Source: a virus
Reading direction: 5' to 3' (one strand)
DNA length: 64,000 nt
Virus record (IMG/VR): IMGVR_UViG_3300048924_000605
Location: 1-64,000 of that record
The translations under genes and the position numbers were made by a program. Position 1 is the first letter of the stretch. Each line of letters opens with the position of its first letter. The notes beneath the pieces were generated by a model. The model was not told where the DNA came from. It did not search any database and saw only the letters and a list, made by a program, of their open reading frames with translations. Below, in pieces: positions 1 through 8,105 of this stretch.

Positions 1-1389
1 ATGTACAACCTGCTAGTGGTCTACAGAGAAGGGACTTGGAATGAGCGTGAATACACATTGTCGTCGGACCGCTTCCTCAGCTATACCGTTGAACCTATCG
101 CGTCCCGACTAAAGAGTTTAGATGCCGCCGCCGTGGCGGAACTGATGCAGATCCCTTCGCTCTTCGCGTATGAGGAGCGAGGCGAACACGACGAACGACT
201 TGATGCGCGCATTGGGTGGATTACGTCGATCAGCCACCGCAAGTCCGGTATTGCGATTTCATGGAAGCTGGACAACTCTTTGCCAGCCATTTCCCAAGCC
301 ACACTGGCAGAGCTCTGCAGCTCGCTCGACATTGATCGCGGCGGACGGCGGAGTTGGAGAGAACTGACCACTACTCATTGGGCTGTGAAAGACGTCGATC
401 TTTACGCGGTGCTGCAAGAGGCAAATATTGCCCCTCGACCGGTTGCCGCGCAGCCGCCCAGAGTCTTTATCTCCTACTCCTGGGATTCGGCAGATCATCA
501 AGCCTGGGTTCTTCAACTTTCTATAGATCTCAGAGAAAGGGGAATCGACGCGATCTTAGATCAGACGCATCTCCGGCCCGGGCAGAATTTAGTCATGTTC
601 ATGGAGGACTCCACCAATAAGTCGGATCGCGTAATAGTCGTATGTACACCGGAGTACATGAGGAAGGCCGCTGATCGCAAAGGCGGAGCCGGTTACGAGC
701 ACAACGTCACCGCAACCGATATCCTGGCCAACCCGGAATCACTTAAATATATCCCGATACTTCGCAACCCGAAGGATCAAGCGGCGATGCCGGTAGCCCT
801 ACGCGGCCGAATGTACCTTGACTTCAGCGATGGAAATTATGCTGCTAGTCTGGACCGCTTGGTGCGTGAACTGCATAACGCAGATATTGGTCCAATTGCC
901 CTGGGCCCGGCGCCGAATTTTTACTCACCGCAAAGTGTTTACCGTGGCCAGGTCGGAGCAATTTTGAATCATGACCGAACTCTATTCGCGGAGTTCCAAG
1001 CCACCCTTCCATTTGAACCTACCATCCGCACCTTACGTGATACCGATTTCGGTACAGATTACAGAACCGAGTGGCTCGCGCCGTTGGACCGATTTGTTAG
1101 GGAATGGGACGACCCAAATCGCGAATTCCTAGATGCACAACTGGAGGTTCAGCGCAAGGAGCTTTACGACGCTGCCCGCGAATTGGCAATGGTTTTCGCA
1201 ACTGAAACAGTTCCGCACGACCGCAATGAGGGCTGGCGAACAGTTTTTCCGTGGAATCTCCGCGGTGGCCCCCGGCCGGATCACGTCCTTGAAAGCGCTA
1301 GGACATTGAACCAGCACGCGCGGGCATTCATACCACTTTACGAGCGCTTTATCCGCCTTGCCCGCACTTACCTCAACGGCACAGACTAA
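1..1389 (+). CDS. SEFIR/TIR-domain protein
   Basis: This 462-residue protein has an N-terminal region of about 150 residues that I do not recognise. A SEFIR/TIR fold follows, starting at RVFISYSWD (about residue 154), then the segment ILDQTHLRPGQ, the strand DRVIVVCTPEYM, and GGAGYEHNV near residue 233, where SEFIR domains have a conserved glycine-rich stretch and glutamate. A region of about 170 residues follows without a clear family. Bacterial TIR/SEFIR proteins often act as NAD-cleaving or signalling parts of anti-phage systems; that role here is inference from family and the accessory location. The first base of the window is the ATG, so a longer N-terminus or an upstream partner gene cannot be excluded. 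Codon use is less GC-rich than in neighbours, suggesting transfer. Confidence 0.75.
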   Translation: MYNLLVVYREGTWNEREYTLSSDRFLSYTVEPIASRLKSLDAAAVAELMQIPSLFAYEERGEHDERLDARIGWITSISHRKSGIAISWKLDNSLPAISQATLAELCSSLDIDRGGRRSWRELTTTHWAVKDVDLYAVLQEANIAPRPVAAQPPRVFISYSWDSADHQAWVLQLSIDLRERGIDAILDQTHLRPGQNLVMFMEDSTNKSDRVIVVCTPEYMRKAADRKGGAGYEHNVTATDILANPESLKYIPILRNPKDQAAMPVALRGRMYLDFSDGNYAASLDRLVRELHNADIGPIALGPAPNFYSPQSVYRGQVGAILNHDRTLFAEFQATLPFEPTIRTLRDTDFGTDYRTEWLAPLDRFVREWDDPNREFLDAQLEVQRKELYDAARELAMVFATETVPHDRNEGWRTVFPWNLRGGPRPDHVLESARTLNQHARAFIPLYERFIRLARTYLNGTD

Positions 1390-1744
1390 GCAAGAGCTAG
1401 TCGGCTAAGCGCAAGCGCGGCTATGTACGCGACGAACTCAAAGATTTTCGGACCTTGCGGGTTAAGGGGTTCAAAGCAAAGTGTGGCCAAGCAGTCCATG
1501 CGTTTCTCCGTGGCTTGTAATCCTAAAAGGAAATCGGCCCGAGCGGGTGGCCGGCACGGCTCGTCCCGGACCAGCAGGCCAAGGCGGCACCTGGCAAAAA
1601 GCGCAACGTCGCCGCCGAACGGATGACCAGCAGGCGGAACGCGTTGACTTGGCCTCCATCGACTCGTCCGCCAAATCGGCTCGTCTCGCGTGCTGAGACT
1701 GCGACTGGCTAGCGTCTGCTGGATATCGAGCGAGGTAGCCGCCC
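1390..1744. other. Intergenic stretch without a supported gene
   Basis: Between the SEFIR gene and the next small reading frame I see no frame with a good ribosome-binding site or recognisable protein. Open frames on both strands here are arginine- and serine-rich shadows typical of GC-rich DNA. No convincing terminator or promoter was found. Confidence 0.5.
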
Positions 1745-1969
1745 GTGTCCAACGTTCAAGCAGATACCCGTGTCTCCCTCCTGCCTCTAGGTCAGTTGTC
1801 CGTGTGGAGCGCGGAGAACCAGCAGATGAGCGCCGAGGAGTTCCACCTGATCGCAACTCGCCTACACGAGCTGGAAGGAATCGGCGTGCTTTCGATCTCT
1901 GACGCCAAGCGAGAGTCATATAGCGGCCTGCGACGATGGGAGATCGTCTTCTTCACGCGCCTGCGCTGA
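1745..1969 (+). CDS. Small protein of unknown function, intact copy of a duplicated segment
   Basis: A 74-residue frame starting with GTG and preceded by GAGGT about seven bases upstream. I do not recognise the family. Its C-terminal half (RLHELEGIGVLSI, then RESYSGLRRW) is matched residue for residue at many positions by a second frame ending at 3086, so this segment exists twice within 1.1 kb. An internal ATG (MSAEEFHL) could also be the start. The protein has no membrane segment or signal peptide. Confidence 0.45.
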   Translation: MSNVQADTRVSLLPLGQLSVWSAENQQMSAEEFHLIATRLHELEGIGVLSISDAKRESYSGLRRWEIVFFTRLR

Positions 1970-1988
1970 TAGCTTCCATCCAGAAACA

Positions 1989-2129
1989 TCATTCATGTTT
2001 CGCTCGGATAGCTGGCCCGAAATCCCCGGTTCGGCCACGGCAAAGGGTCGCGACCCCATCGGCTACCGAAGTAACCTTGTAGATCATGCCCGAATGCGAC
2101 TCCCAAACTTGTCCGGCCTGGAATTTCAT
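1989..2129 (-). CDS. Small hypothetical protein (46 aa)
   Basis: A 46-residue protein, MKFQAGQVWESHSG..., preceded by a strong Shine-Dalgarno (GGAGG after a run of Gs) about six bases before the ATG, which decides this start over upstream in-frame codons. The opening 'GQVWESHSGMIYKV' resembles small single-domain proteins that begin 'GqvW...g..ykv', but I cannot name a family. It lies just downstream of the membrane-anchored gene ending at 2180 and may share its transcript. Confidence 0.5.
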   Translation of the reverse strand: MKFQAGQVWESHSGMIYKVTSVADGVATLCRGRTGDFGPAIRAKHE

Positions 2130-2179
2130 CGCTCCTCCCCCCTTGTTCAACTCCGGCGGTCGAACCCAGCCTGCAAGCT

Positions 2180-2875
2180 TCAATTTTCAGGAGGCTGTCG
2201 AGTGGGTATGAGGTCAATGAACGGAAAAGGCGTTGGCGTGGTCCAGCGTTTTAAGATTGCGGCCCGCACTTCCGTCATTTTTTCAACCGAGTCCCAATCG
2301 GGATTTGCTGGCAGGGGTGCGATCTTGGCGAACGATCGCAGTTCTGCCGACAGTCGCGCGGCCTCGATGCCCAAGCCGGCGTACTCGAACTGGCGCCGCT
2401 CGAAAAATGCCGGGTAATCCGGCGGATCATCATGCTCGGCTGCGCCTTCAATGCGCTGCTCTGACTCATGCACGCGGTTCGGAAGGTACATCACGTCGAA
2501 CATCAAAACGGGTGGGAGTACCGACCAGACGACATCGAATTTTCGATCAAATGTCGGCGCCACCTTGGTCGTATGTGTGTAGCCCTCCCGGTCTACCCGG
2601 CCTTCGTCAAACGCCACCGCTTCGCAGGCACTGCTGAAACGCTCCAGTTCGCCGGCGACTAGACCAGCCAGATACGCCGCGTCGGAAGCGTCTTTTTTGG
2701 TCTTCTCCGCCCTCTCGAGCGCAGCTTTTTTGGCTTGTAGCTCCAGCTCCCGATTTCGGGTTAATCGGCTGGCGAGGTAGGCGCCCGCAAAGCTACCAAG
2801 GACTGTGACGAGTGCCACAATGACGGGCATCCAGGTGACGTACCACTCAGGAGTTGAGGTTGCGGGCGTGGTCAT
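2180..2875 (-). CDS. Membrane-anchored hypothetical protein
   Basis: About 231 residues from the ATG at 2875, chosen because GGAG lies about eight bases upstream; an in-frame ATG at 2890 lacks such a site. One hydrophobic segment (VTWMPVIVALVTVLGSFAGA) near the N-terminus is followed by a charged, lysine-rich probable coiled coil (RNRELELQAKKAALERAEK) and a soluble domain of about 150 residues. This layout, with a single N-terminal anchor and a cytoplasmic domain, is shared in general form with the next minus-strand gene but without clear sequence similarity. Function unknown. Confidence 0.6.
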   Translation of the reverse strand: MTTPATSTPEWYVTWMPVIVALVTVLGSFAGAYLASRLTRNRELELQAKKAALERAEKTKKDASDAAYLAGLVAGELERFSSACEAVAFDEGRVDREGYTHTTKVAPTFDRKFDVVWSVLPPVLMFDVMYLPNRVHESEQRIEGAAEHDDPPDYPAFFERRQFEYAGLGIEAARLSAELRSFAKIAPLPANPDWDSVEKMTEVRAAILKRWTTPTPFPFIDLIPTRQPPEN

Positions 2876-2942
2876 CGGCGGGTGCTCCATGCTGGGTGAC
2901 GGGACAGAATGCTCGCGGCCTTCGATTAACGCTCACTCCATC

Positions 2943-3086
2943 ATGCATCGCGCACCTCGAATAGCTCCGGGTAACCGCCTCCACGAACTCGACGCGATCG
3001 GCGTGCTCTCTATCTCCACCGCTCGGCGGGAGTCGTACAGCGGCTTCCGGAGATGGTCCGCCGTCTCCTTCGAGCGCCTGCGCTGA
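2943..3086 (+). pseudogene. Decayed or short duplicate of the 1745-1969 small gene
   Basis: The frame ending at 3086 encodes RLHELDAIGVLSI...RRESYSGFRRW...FERLR, clearly homologous in protein and DNA to the C-terminal half of the small gene ending at 1969. The matching N-terminal part is missing, and upstream it overlaps antisense to the start region of the membrane-anchored gene. An ATG at 2943 would give 47 residues, with no strong ribosome-binding site. It may be a truncated copy left by a duplication, or a short functional gene. Confidence 0.4.
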
Positions 3087-3126
3087 CGCACCACCAGACG
3101 GGATGCCGTAGCCGTTGGCGGCGGCA

Positions 3127-3774
3127 TCAGGGCGTTGTGCGGTCTTGTTTGTATATGTCACACGTGAGTTCTCGAACCTCTGCAGTCAACCAGTTCAAGC
3201 CATTCAGCATTTGAGCAGCATGGTTCCTATGATCGGCCCATGATTCAGGGGAATCGAAATTGCGATCGATTGGGTCAAGCGCCATCTGCGAATAGTAGAA
3301 ATCCTTGGCAGCTTGTCGGCTTTCGATACAGGGCCCCAAAAAGCCGTCGAGCGCCTGCTCAAATTCAGGGTAAAAGAGCATCTGAAGCGTCCTCGCCTTG
3401 ATCACAGGACTGGGGTCGTCGTTCCCTTGGATGCCTGAACGCCAATCGTGCATAAGTTGTGTGTATGTGCTTAGGGCAGTCACTGCGGAAGTCACAAACG
3501 ACTCTAGGTTCTTCATCCGAGCGGCGCGCCATTCTCGAGCTGTCCAATCCTCATGGGCAATCCCGGCCTTGGTGGTCTCAATTGCCCTCAGTTGGTCGAT
3601 GAAGTCTTTTAGATCCTCTTTAGTTGCTAGATTTTCACCTTTACGACTCGCGTATCCGTCCCCGGCAGCCCCCAGCCGTTTGATGACCCACTGCGCAGCG
3701 ATTACTGCAAATACGGCTCCCGCTCCGAGACCAAATGGAGCAGCCAAAAGCTTCAATAGCCCCCCCAGATCCAT
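3127..3774 (-). CDS. Membrane-anchored hypothetical protein
   Basis: A 215-residue protein from the ATG at 3774, which has a GGGGGAGG-type Shine-Dalgarno directly upstream. The N-terminus is hydrophobic (FGLGAGAVFAVIAAQWVI, roughly residues 14-31), followed by a charged stretch and a mostly helical soluble domain rich in tryptophan and aspartate. I do not recognise a family. It could be the anchored component of an unknown local system, since a second gene of the same architecture lies next to it. Confidence 0.6.
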   Translation of the reverse strand: MDLGGLLKLLAAPFGLGAGAVFAVIAAQWVIKRLGAAGDGYASRKGENLATKEDLKDFIDQLRAIETTKAGIAHEDWTAREWRAARMKNLESFVTSAVTALSTYTQLMHDWRSGIQGNDDPSPVIKARTLQMLFYPEFEQALDGFLGPCIESRQAAKDFYYSQMALDPIDRNFDSPESWADHRNHAAQMLNGLNWLTAEVRELTCDIYKQDRTTP

Positions 3775-3858
3775 GCCTCCCCCTTGGCGCAATCCAACAA
3801 ATCGGTGTGTTGGGGGGTATTCTCACCAATTGCGACGGTCGGCGGTAGCATCACCGGC

Positions 3859-4209
3859 ATGCCCTCCTACCCAATCCCGCCCCCCGGCCAACGCTTCCGG
3901 TGGATCCGCTGGGAGCCCTACCCCAATCGCCAGTTCGTCCATCCGGACGACCCGCCGGCGGGCGCCGAGGCCTACCTATTGAAGATGGGCGGCTACGAGA
4001 TTGCCCGCATCCAGCGGTTGCACGACGGCCGCTGGCTGGGCGTGGTAGGAACGCTCTGGCACCGCGGCCTGTGGCTGTCGCACGCGTTCGACGACAAGGC
4101 AGCGGCGATCGCGCGGATCGAGCGCTGGGCCAACCGGGAGATCGAAGGGCTCCTGATCAGTCGCCCGATGGCATTCGCGGAGATTCCCATCAGCCACGCT
4201 AGCTCCTGA
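3859..4209 (+). CDS. Small hypothetical protein
   Basis: A 116-residue protein beginning MPSYPIPPPGQRFRWIRWEP. It contains a compact domain with many aromatic residues (GGYEIARIQRLHDGRWLG). No signal peptide or membrane segment is seen. It lies 16 bases before the SRAP gene on the same strand and may be cotranscribed with it. The chosen ATG follows a weak site; the frame is open further upstream. Confidence 0.5.
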   Translation: MPSYPIPPPGQRFRWIRWEPYPNRQFVHPDDPPAGAEAYLLKMGGYEIARIQRLHDGRWLGVVGTLWHRGLWLSHAFDDKAAAIARIERWANREIEGLLISRPMAFAEIPISHASS

Positions 4210-4225
4210 TTCCGAGGACTACTCC

Positions 4226-5212
4226 ATGTGCTATTCCGCTCAGATCTGGGCCGACTATCGCAAGTACGAGCGTATGTTCGGCGCCACCCTGACCGTCAGG
4301 GAGTTCGCCGAGATGTTCTGGGAGCGCCAAGGCGCAGCCTGGGCGAAGGCCATCCCCAAGGGTCTGCGAGACTCGCTGCACTACCCGCGTGACGACGACG
4401 AGGCGACGGTGAAGGCCAGGTTCGACGCCATCCGCCAGCAACTGGCCGAGAAAGAACAGGCCGAGATCGACGCGCAGTCCGTTCGGCTTGATCTGAACCG
4501 CGCGAAGCTGGCGGCGAAACCTGGCCTCAAGGGCGCGGCAAACGAGGTGCGTGTGGCCGGCAACAAGATCGCCGCGGCGCGGCGGCGCCTTGAGGACGTC
4601 GTGCGCGAGACCCCGAAGCCGGCCGACGACCGCATCTGGCCCGGCTGGTACGCCCCGGTAATGATCTGGGAGAACGGCCGCCGCGTGGTCAAGCTAATGC
4701 GCTTCCGGTGCCGGCCGGCGCGCGCGCCTGCGGACTACGACGAGAGATACCCCGGCACGTTCAACGCCCGCCTCGACAACATGGAGTCTTTCTGGCGCGG
4801 CGAGTTTGGGCATACACACGCTGTGGTCATCGCTAGCCGGTTCTACGAGTCCGTCGACTATTACCGCTACAAGCACGAACCCCAGCCGCCCGGTGCGCGC
4901 GACCGCAGCATCGAGTTGGTGTTCACACCCGATACCGGCCAAGACATGGCGATCGCCTGCCTGTACTCGCACTGGGTCAATCCGGATCCCGAAGGCGACG
5001 ACCTGTGGTCGTTCGCCTTCATCACGACGGATCCGCCGCCCGAAGTTGCAGCAGCCGGTCACGATCGCTGCATCATGCCGATCAAGCCCGATAACATCGA
5101 TCGCTGGCTCCAGCCGGCGCCGAATGACCTGGGCAGGTTCTATGAGATCCTGGAAGACCGCGAGCGCCCCTACTACAACCACGCCGTGGCCAAAGGCCTC
5201 AACGACGAATAA
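4226..5212 (+). CDS. SRAP-family protein (YedK/HMCES-like) with coiled-coil insertion
   Basis: The family crosslinks to abasic sites in single-stranded DNA through Cys2 and protects them. The key residues are visible: MCYS at the start (Cys2), TFNARLDNM (Asn180), RFYES (Glu208) and the family end motif HDRCIMPI (His279). At 328 residues it is longer than the usual 200-240, because about 70 residues between positions 60 and 125 form a charged helical insertion (RLDLNRAKLAAK). The start is fixed by the catalytic Cys2 and by GAGGA seven bases before the ATG. It is followed 17 bases later by a membrane protein gene. Orthologues occur in prophages and islands; here it may act in DNA repair or as part of a defence or counter-defence locus (inference). 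Confidence 0.8.
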   Translation: MCYSAQIWADYRKYERMFGATLTVREFAEMFWERQGAAWAKAIPKGLRDSLHYPRDDDEATVKARFDAIRQQLAEKEQAEIDAQSVRLDLNRAKLAAKPGLKGAANEVRVAGNKIAAARRRLEDVVRETPKPADDRIWPGWYAPVMIWENGRRVVKLMRFRCRPARAPADYDERYPGTFNARLDNMESFWRGEFGHTHAVVIASRFYESVDYYRYKHEPQPPGARDRSIELVFTPDTGQDMAIACLYSHWVNPDPEGDDLWSFAFITTDPPPEVAAAGHDRCIMPIKPDNIDRWLQPAPNDLGRFYEILEDRERPYYNHAVAKGLNDE

Positions 5213-5229
5213 AGCGAAAGGAGATCGCC

Positions 5230-5967
5230 TTGAAATACATCCTGACAGCGCTCGCAGGTGCCGCGGCTGGCTGCCTTTTCATGCTTCTGCTCAACCAGCC
5301 GTGGCTTCGCCCCTTCGAGACCAACACAGCAGCAGTGGTCGCGGCGCTTTCGTCAACCGTGCTGGCGGTCATCGGAGCCTTCGGGCTCTGGATCTACCAG
5401 ACGCGCATGAAGCAAGCCCAGCTTGAGCGAATCTACATTCCCATCTTCCAACCGCTGTACGAGAACATCGTCTTCGTCAGACAGCTCGCAACGAGCGGCG
5501 GGACTGAGGCCACGATGGATCAGATGGCCGACAAGCTTCCGATCGATCAGCCGGCGCGAAAGCTACTTCCCCATGAACTGGCGCAGTTTCAGCGCAAGGC
5601 TCTGCCTGATGCTGTCAAGATCAGCATCGTCATGGCCAAAAACGCCGTGACCCACTGGGCCAGTGTTCAAGACGTGCTCGTAAATCTGCCGCCGGATCGG
5701 CTAGCGGGACTGATCGAACTGCATCAGATTGCGACCGTGGCTATAGAGAAATTGCCCGAAATGTACGCCAAGGGTAAGCCGCAAAGCTTGGACCAAATGT
5801 TCTGGGAATTTGAAGCCGAAGACCTCGGGCTCATCGACTACGGCCTAAGCTCGATGGCAAAAACACTTAACGCCATCGATGGCGGCAGTCGTGACGAGTC
5901 CGGCACAGCTCTTTTGGAGCCCGCAGTCCGACAAATCAGGGCGGCCTTGGGCCAGGCCGCTCGGTGA
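5230..5967 (+). CDS. Two-TM membrane protein, unknown function
   Basis: A 245-residue protein starting with TTG, supported by AAAGGAG six bases upstream. Two hydrophobic segments lie at about residues 3-23 and 35-57 (TAAVVAALSSTVLAVIGAFG), with a cytoplasmic helical domain behind them. This layout resembles small anchored proteins of unknown function common in accessory regions. It follows the SRAP gene closely and probably shares its transcript. I cannot assign a family. Confidence 0.6.
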   Translation: MKYILTALAGAAAGCLFMLLLNQPWLRPFETNTAAVVAALSSTVLAVIGAFGLWIYQTRMKQAQLERIYIPIFQPLYENIVFVRQLATSGGTEATMDQMADKLPIDQPARKLLPHELAQFQRKALPDAVKISIVMAKNAVTHWASVQDVLVNLPPDRLAGLIELHQIATVAIEKLPEMYAKGKPQSLDQMFWEFEAEDLGLIDYGLSSMAKTLNAIDGGSRDESGTALLEPAVRQIRAALGQAAR

Positions 5968-6024
5968 GCTAATCGCCGATGGCATCCGATTGCGGAAGCG
6001 GTAGAGCCCCCGCGGCGTCATAAC

Positions 6025-6291
6025 CTAATTACCCCTCTGTGCTGCGGCGTCTATTTCCCCCGACACCCTCGCAAGGCAGGTAAGAAATGACTGCATGTAA
6101 AGTCCGTCTTGGAACATCACCTGTTCGTGCTCTTGGTCAATCAACCCTGGCTTGAGGTTTTGCCATAGCAGCTGCAGCGCCTCAGGCTCAGGGTGTGTGG
6201 CGATCAATGCCGACACGGCCGCTTCGATAGCCTTTGCGGTGCCGGCCAAGAGCGATATCGCTCGAGTCAGATCTTCTGACGACAGTCCCAT
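6025..6291 (-). CDS. Small hypothetical protein (88 aa)
   Basis: An 88-residue helical protein starting MGLSSEDLTRAISLLAGTA. The start at 6291 is chosen because GAGG lies five bases upstream; two ATGs slightly further upstream are less well placed. No membrane segment or known motif is seen. It is divergent from the lipoprotein gene at 6439. Confidence 0.5.
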   Translation of the reverse strand: MGLSSEDLTRAISLLAGTAKAIEAAVSALIATHPEPEALQLLWQNLKPGLIDQEHEQVMFQDGLYMQSFLTCLARVSGEIDAAAQRGN

Positions 6292-6438
6292 ACTCACCTC
6301 GAAGGTCGCGGCCGGTGACATCATCCTATACGCCGAATAGGGCACGATAGCGAACCGGCGTCGCCTGTTGGAAATGCACACGTGGCATGGCCCGCTGATC
6401 TGGGGCATAGTCCCGGCGCCACCGCATGGAGAAGCGAA

Positions 6439-6837
6439 GTGAAGTGGACTTTTGCCTTCCTGACTGCAGCAGCCGTTACCAGTTGCTCCGCGGCTGCGCC
6501 GCCGGCGACTTGTGCCGCTTATGACCAAGCGACTCAGATTAACGTGGCCTTCCGCTTTCCCGCAGAGAATGCCGGTCGGCCGGGCGGCTTCGGAGCAGTC
6601 AGCAGTTCGCCAACTTCAATGGTTCCGATCAATCCGAAGCAACTGGCGGGCAAGACCGCCCGAGCGGTGTCCTCGGTGAAGGAACCTTGCTGCAGCTTGG
6701 AGTTGATTGTAGAGGACTGCCAGAGGGCCTACATCCAATCGCCGGGCGGCGCCTATTCGATCAAAGCCGCGTCGGATAACGGCTACGAGATGTTCCCGAT
6801 CACGGGACCAAGGCCCCCCGCTCGGCCGCGCCAGTAG
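6439..6837 (+). CDS. Putative lipoprotein
   Basis: A 132-residue protein starting with GTG (GGAG seven bases upstream). The N-terminus KWTFAFLTAAAVTSC is a lipoprotein signal with lipobox VTSC. The mature part has several cysteines (CAAY, EPCCSLEL, EDCQ), suggesting disulfides in the periplasm. Its last 38 bases overlap the 3' end of the convergent EAL gene. Function unknown. Confidence 0.55.
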   Translation: MKWTFAFLTAAAVTSCSAAAPPATCAAYDQATQINVAFRFPAENAGRPGGFGAVSSSPTSMVPINPKQLAGKTARAVSSVKEPCCSLELIVEDCQRAYIQSPGGAYSIKAASDNGYEMFPITGPRPPARPRQ

Positions 6838-7576
6838 CTTCGCCTCCGCTTGCATCGAGCGGAACTGTCGGTCGGCCATGCAAGTAGCCTTGCTGTAGGT
6901 AGATACCGAGCTTCAGCAAGGCCTCGGCGTCGTCTGCCGTCTCTACGCCTTCGGCAACGACCTCCGCCCCCAGATCCAGCGCCATCGCTGCAACGTGCGC
7001 AACAACCTTCCGACGCACCCGTTGCGCCGAGTCCGAGAGTCCCTGCACCAATCGCATGTCGAGCTTCACCACGTCGGGGACGTAAGCGGCTAGGACCGAG
7101 AGGCTGGCGTAGCCCGCGCCTAAATCATCCAGCGCGGTCCGAAAACCCGCCGCCCGCAGCAACTTGTGGCTCGCCACCCATGCGGGTACATCAATCGGTA
7201 GGTGTTCGGGGAACTCCAAGATGACTCGACCTGGTGACAGTCCGGCGCGCGCTGCCAATTCGGTCAAGTAGCTGAGCGCGGCTTCGTTACCGAGCAACGT
7301 GCTGCCCAAGTTGATACAGAGAAAGCCGGGAAGCCGCGATCGCGCCGCCGCCGCCATTGCCTCCCAAACAAGCCGCCGCTCCATCCGACTAAGTTCGTGG
7401 CCCTTCAGTCCCTCGAAGACTTCGGCAGCGCTGATCCCACCAGGACGGCGTGCCAGAGCCTCATAGGCGTAAACGCTGCCGCGCGAGAGATCCAAGATCG
7501 GCTGGAACGCTATACGGACCTCGCCCCCGGCCTCAACCGGACGCGCCGCGCGCGACAGCTCCCCTAAGTCGGCCAT
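6800..7576 (-). CDS. EAL-domain protein (putative c-di-GMP phosphodiesterase)
   Basis: A 258-residue stand-alone EAL domain that would hydrolyse c-di-GMP in the cytoplasm. The start at 7576 is set by GGAGG six bases upstream; the frame is open further. Visible motifs are the EAL signature (AYEALARR, Glu39), INLGS, a metal-binding ILEFPEH, LDDLGAGYAS (the usual DDFGTG-type loop), VKLDM and VAEGVET. These suggest activity, although FGTG has become LGAG. There is no REC, PAS or membrane domain, so control is probably transcriptional. The XRE gene lies upstream on the same strand, and the pair probably forms one unit. A GGDEF gene at 32.7-34.4 kb is preceded by the same palindrome as this locus. 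Confidence 0.85.
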   Translation of the reverse strand: MADLGELSRAARPVEAGGEVRIAFQPILDLSRGSVYAYEALARRPGGISAAEVFEGLKGHELSRMERRLVWEAMAAAARSRLPGFLCINLGSTLLGNEAALSYLTELAARAGLSPGRVILEFPEHLPIDVPAWVASHKLLRAAGFRTALDDLGAGYASLSVLAAYVPDVVKLDMRLVQGLSDSAQRVRRKVVAHVAAMALDLGAEVVAEGVETADDAEALLKLGIYLQQGYLHGRPTVPLDASGGEATGAAERGALVP

Positions 7577-7700
7577 GCCCGCCTCCGCCATCCGTGTGGA
7601 TCTCAGGCCGGTCCACCGGCCAAATCGGCCGTGCGGCCGCCCGGCCGAGCGTAGCAGGATTTTAATCCGCCGCCAGGGACGGAGCAGCCCCTTGCCCCGG

Positions 7701-8030
7701 CTATTCGTCCAGCCAGCCGGCGTACGGCCGCAAGTCCTCGATATAGGGAAATAGATCGCCAACCTCACATTCAAGCGCAATCGCCAGCTTGACGAGGGTG
7801 ATGATTGATGCTGCCGACTTCCCATTCTCGATCAGCCCGACGTAGGCCCGATCCATAGGAACGCTGTACGCCAGGTGGTCCTGGCTATATCCCCGCTGCT
7901 TACGAACCTCGCGGATTCGAGCGCCCACCGCCTGCAACAACTCGGACGGCGGGGATTGCCGCTTCTTGGAAGGCGGCTTCGTCTTCGCGCGAGGAAGGCG
8001 GCGGGTAGCGGCGGCAGTTTTCTTGGACAT
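7701..8030 (-). CDS. XRE-family transcriptional regulator
   Basis: A 109-residue protein with a lysine/arginine-rich N-terminal tail (SKKTAAATRRLPRAKTKPP) and a Cro/C1-type helix-turn-helix at about residues 43-97: ARIREVRKQRGYSQDHLA, then RAYVGLIENGKSAASI and LVKLAIALECEVGDLF. The start at 8030 lies inside one operator-like palindrome and 9 bp from a second, so autoregulation is likely. A short C-terminal extension (YIEDLRPYAGWLDE) ends the protein. The EAL gene is 124 bases downstream on the same strand. It is probably a repressor of its own operon and perhaps of the GGDEF gene in the prophage (inference from the shared site). Confidence 0.8.
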   Translation of the reverse strand: MSKKTAAATRRLPRAKTKPPSKKRQSPPSELLQAVGARIREVRKQRGYSQDHLAYSVPMDRAYVGLIENGKSAASIITLVKLAIALECEVGDLFPYIEDLRPYAGWLDE

Positions 8031-8058
8031 TTCCAACGTTCTTGGAATTTTCCAAGAA
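8020..8058. promoter_or_regulatory. Tandem operator-like palindromes at the XRE start
   Basis: Two copies of TTCTTGGA-N4-TCCAAGAA start 19 bp apart. The distal copy (8039-8058) has perfect 8-bp arms, extended to 10 bp by flanking CG at 8037-8060. The proximal copy (8020-8039) keeps its left arm but its right arm is TCCAACGT, and it covers the start codon of the XRE gene. Spacing of about two helical turns fits two repressor dimers on one face. Confidence 0.7.
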
Positions 8059-8066
8059 CGGTATGC

Positions 8067-8105
8067 CCAGACGGGCGGTTCCACCTCAGGTGTCCGCCCG
8101 TCTGG
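8067..8105. promoter_or_regulatory. Long hairpin beside the XRE operator
   Basis: Perfect 12-bp arms CCAGACGGGCGG and CCGCCCGTCTGG flank a 15-nt loop that itself contains CACCT-C-AGGTG. It lies 7 bp from the distal palindrome. It could be a terminator, part of a 5' leader of the XRE transcript, or a second binding site. Confidence 0.5.

Noticed and set aside
1386-1919. 177-codon minus-strand frame
   Set aside because: Low-complexity Arg/Ser-rich sequence, no ribosome site, antisense to the better-supported small gene at 1745-1969.
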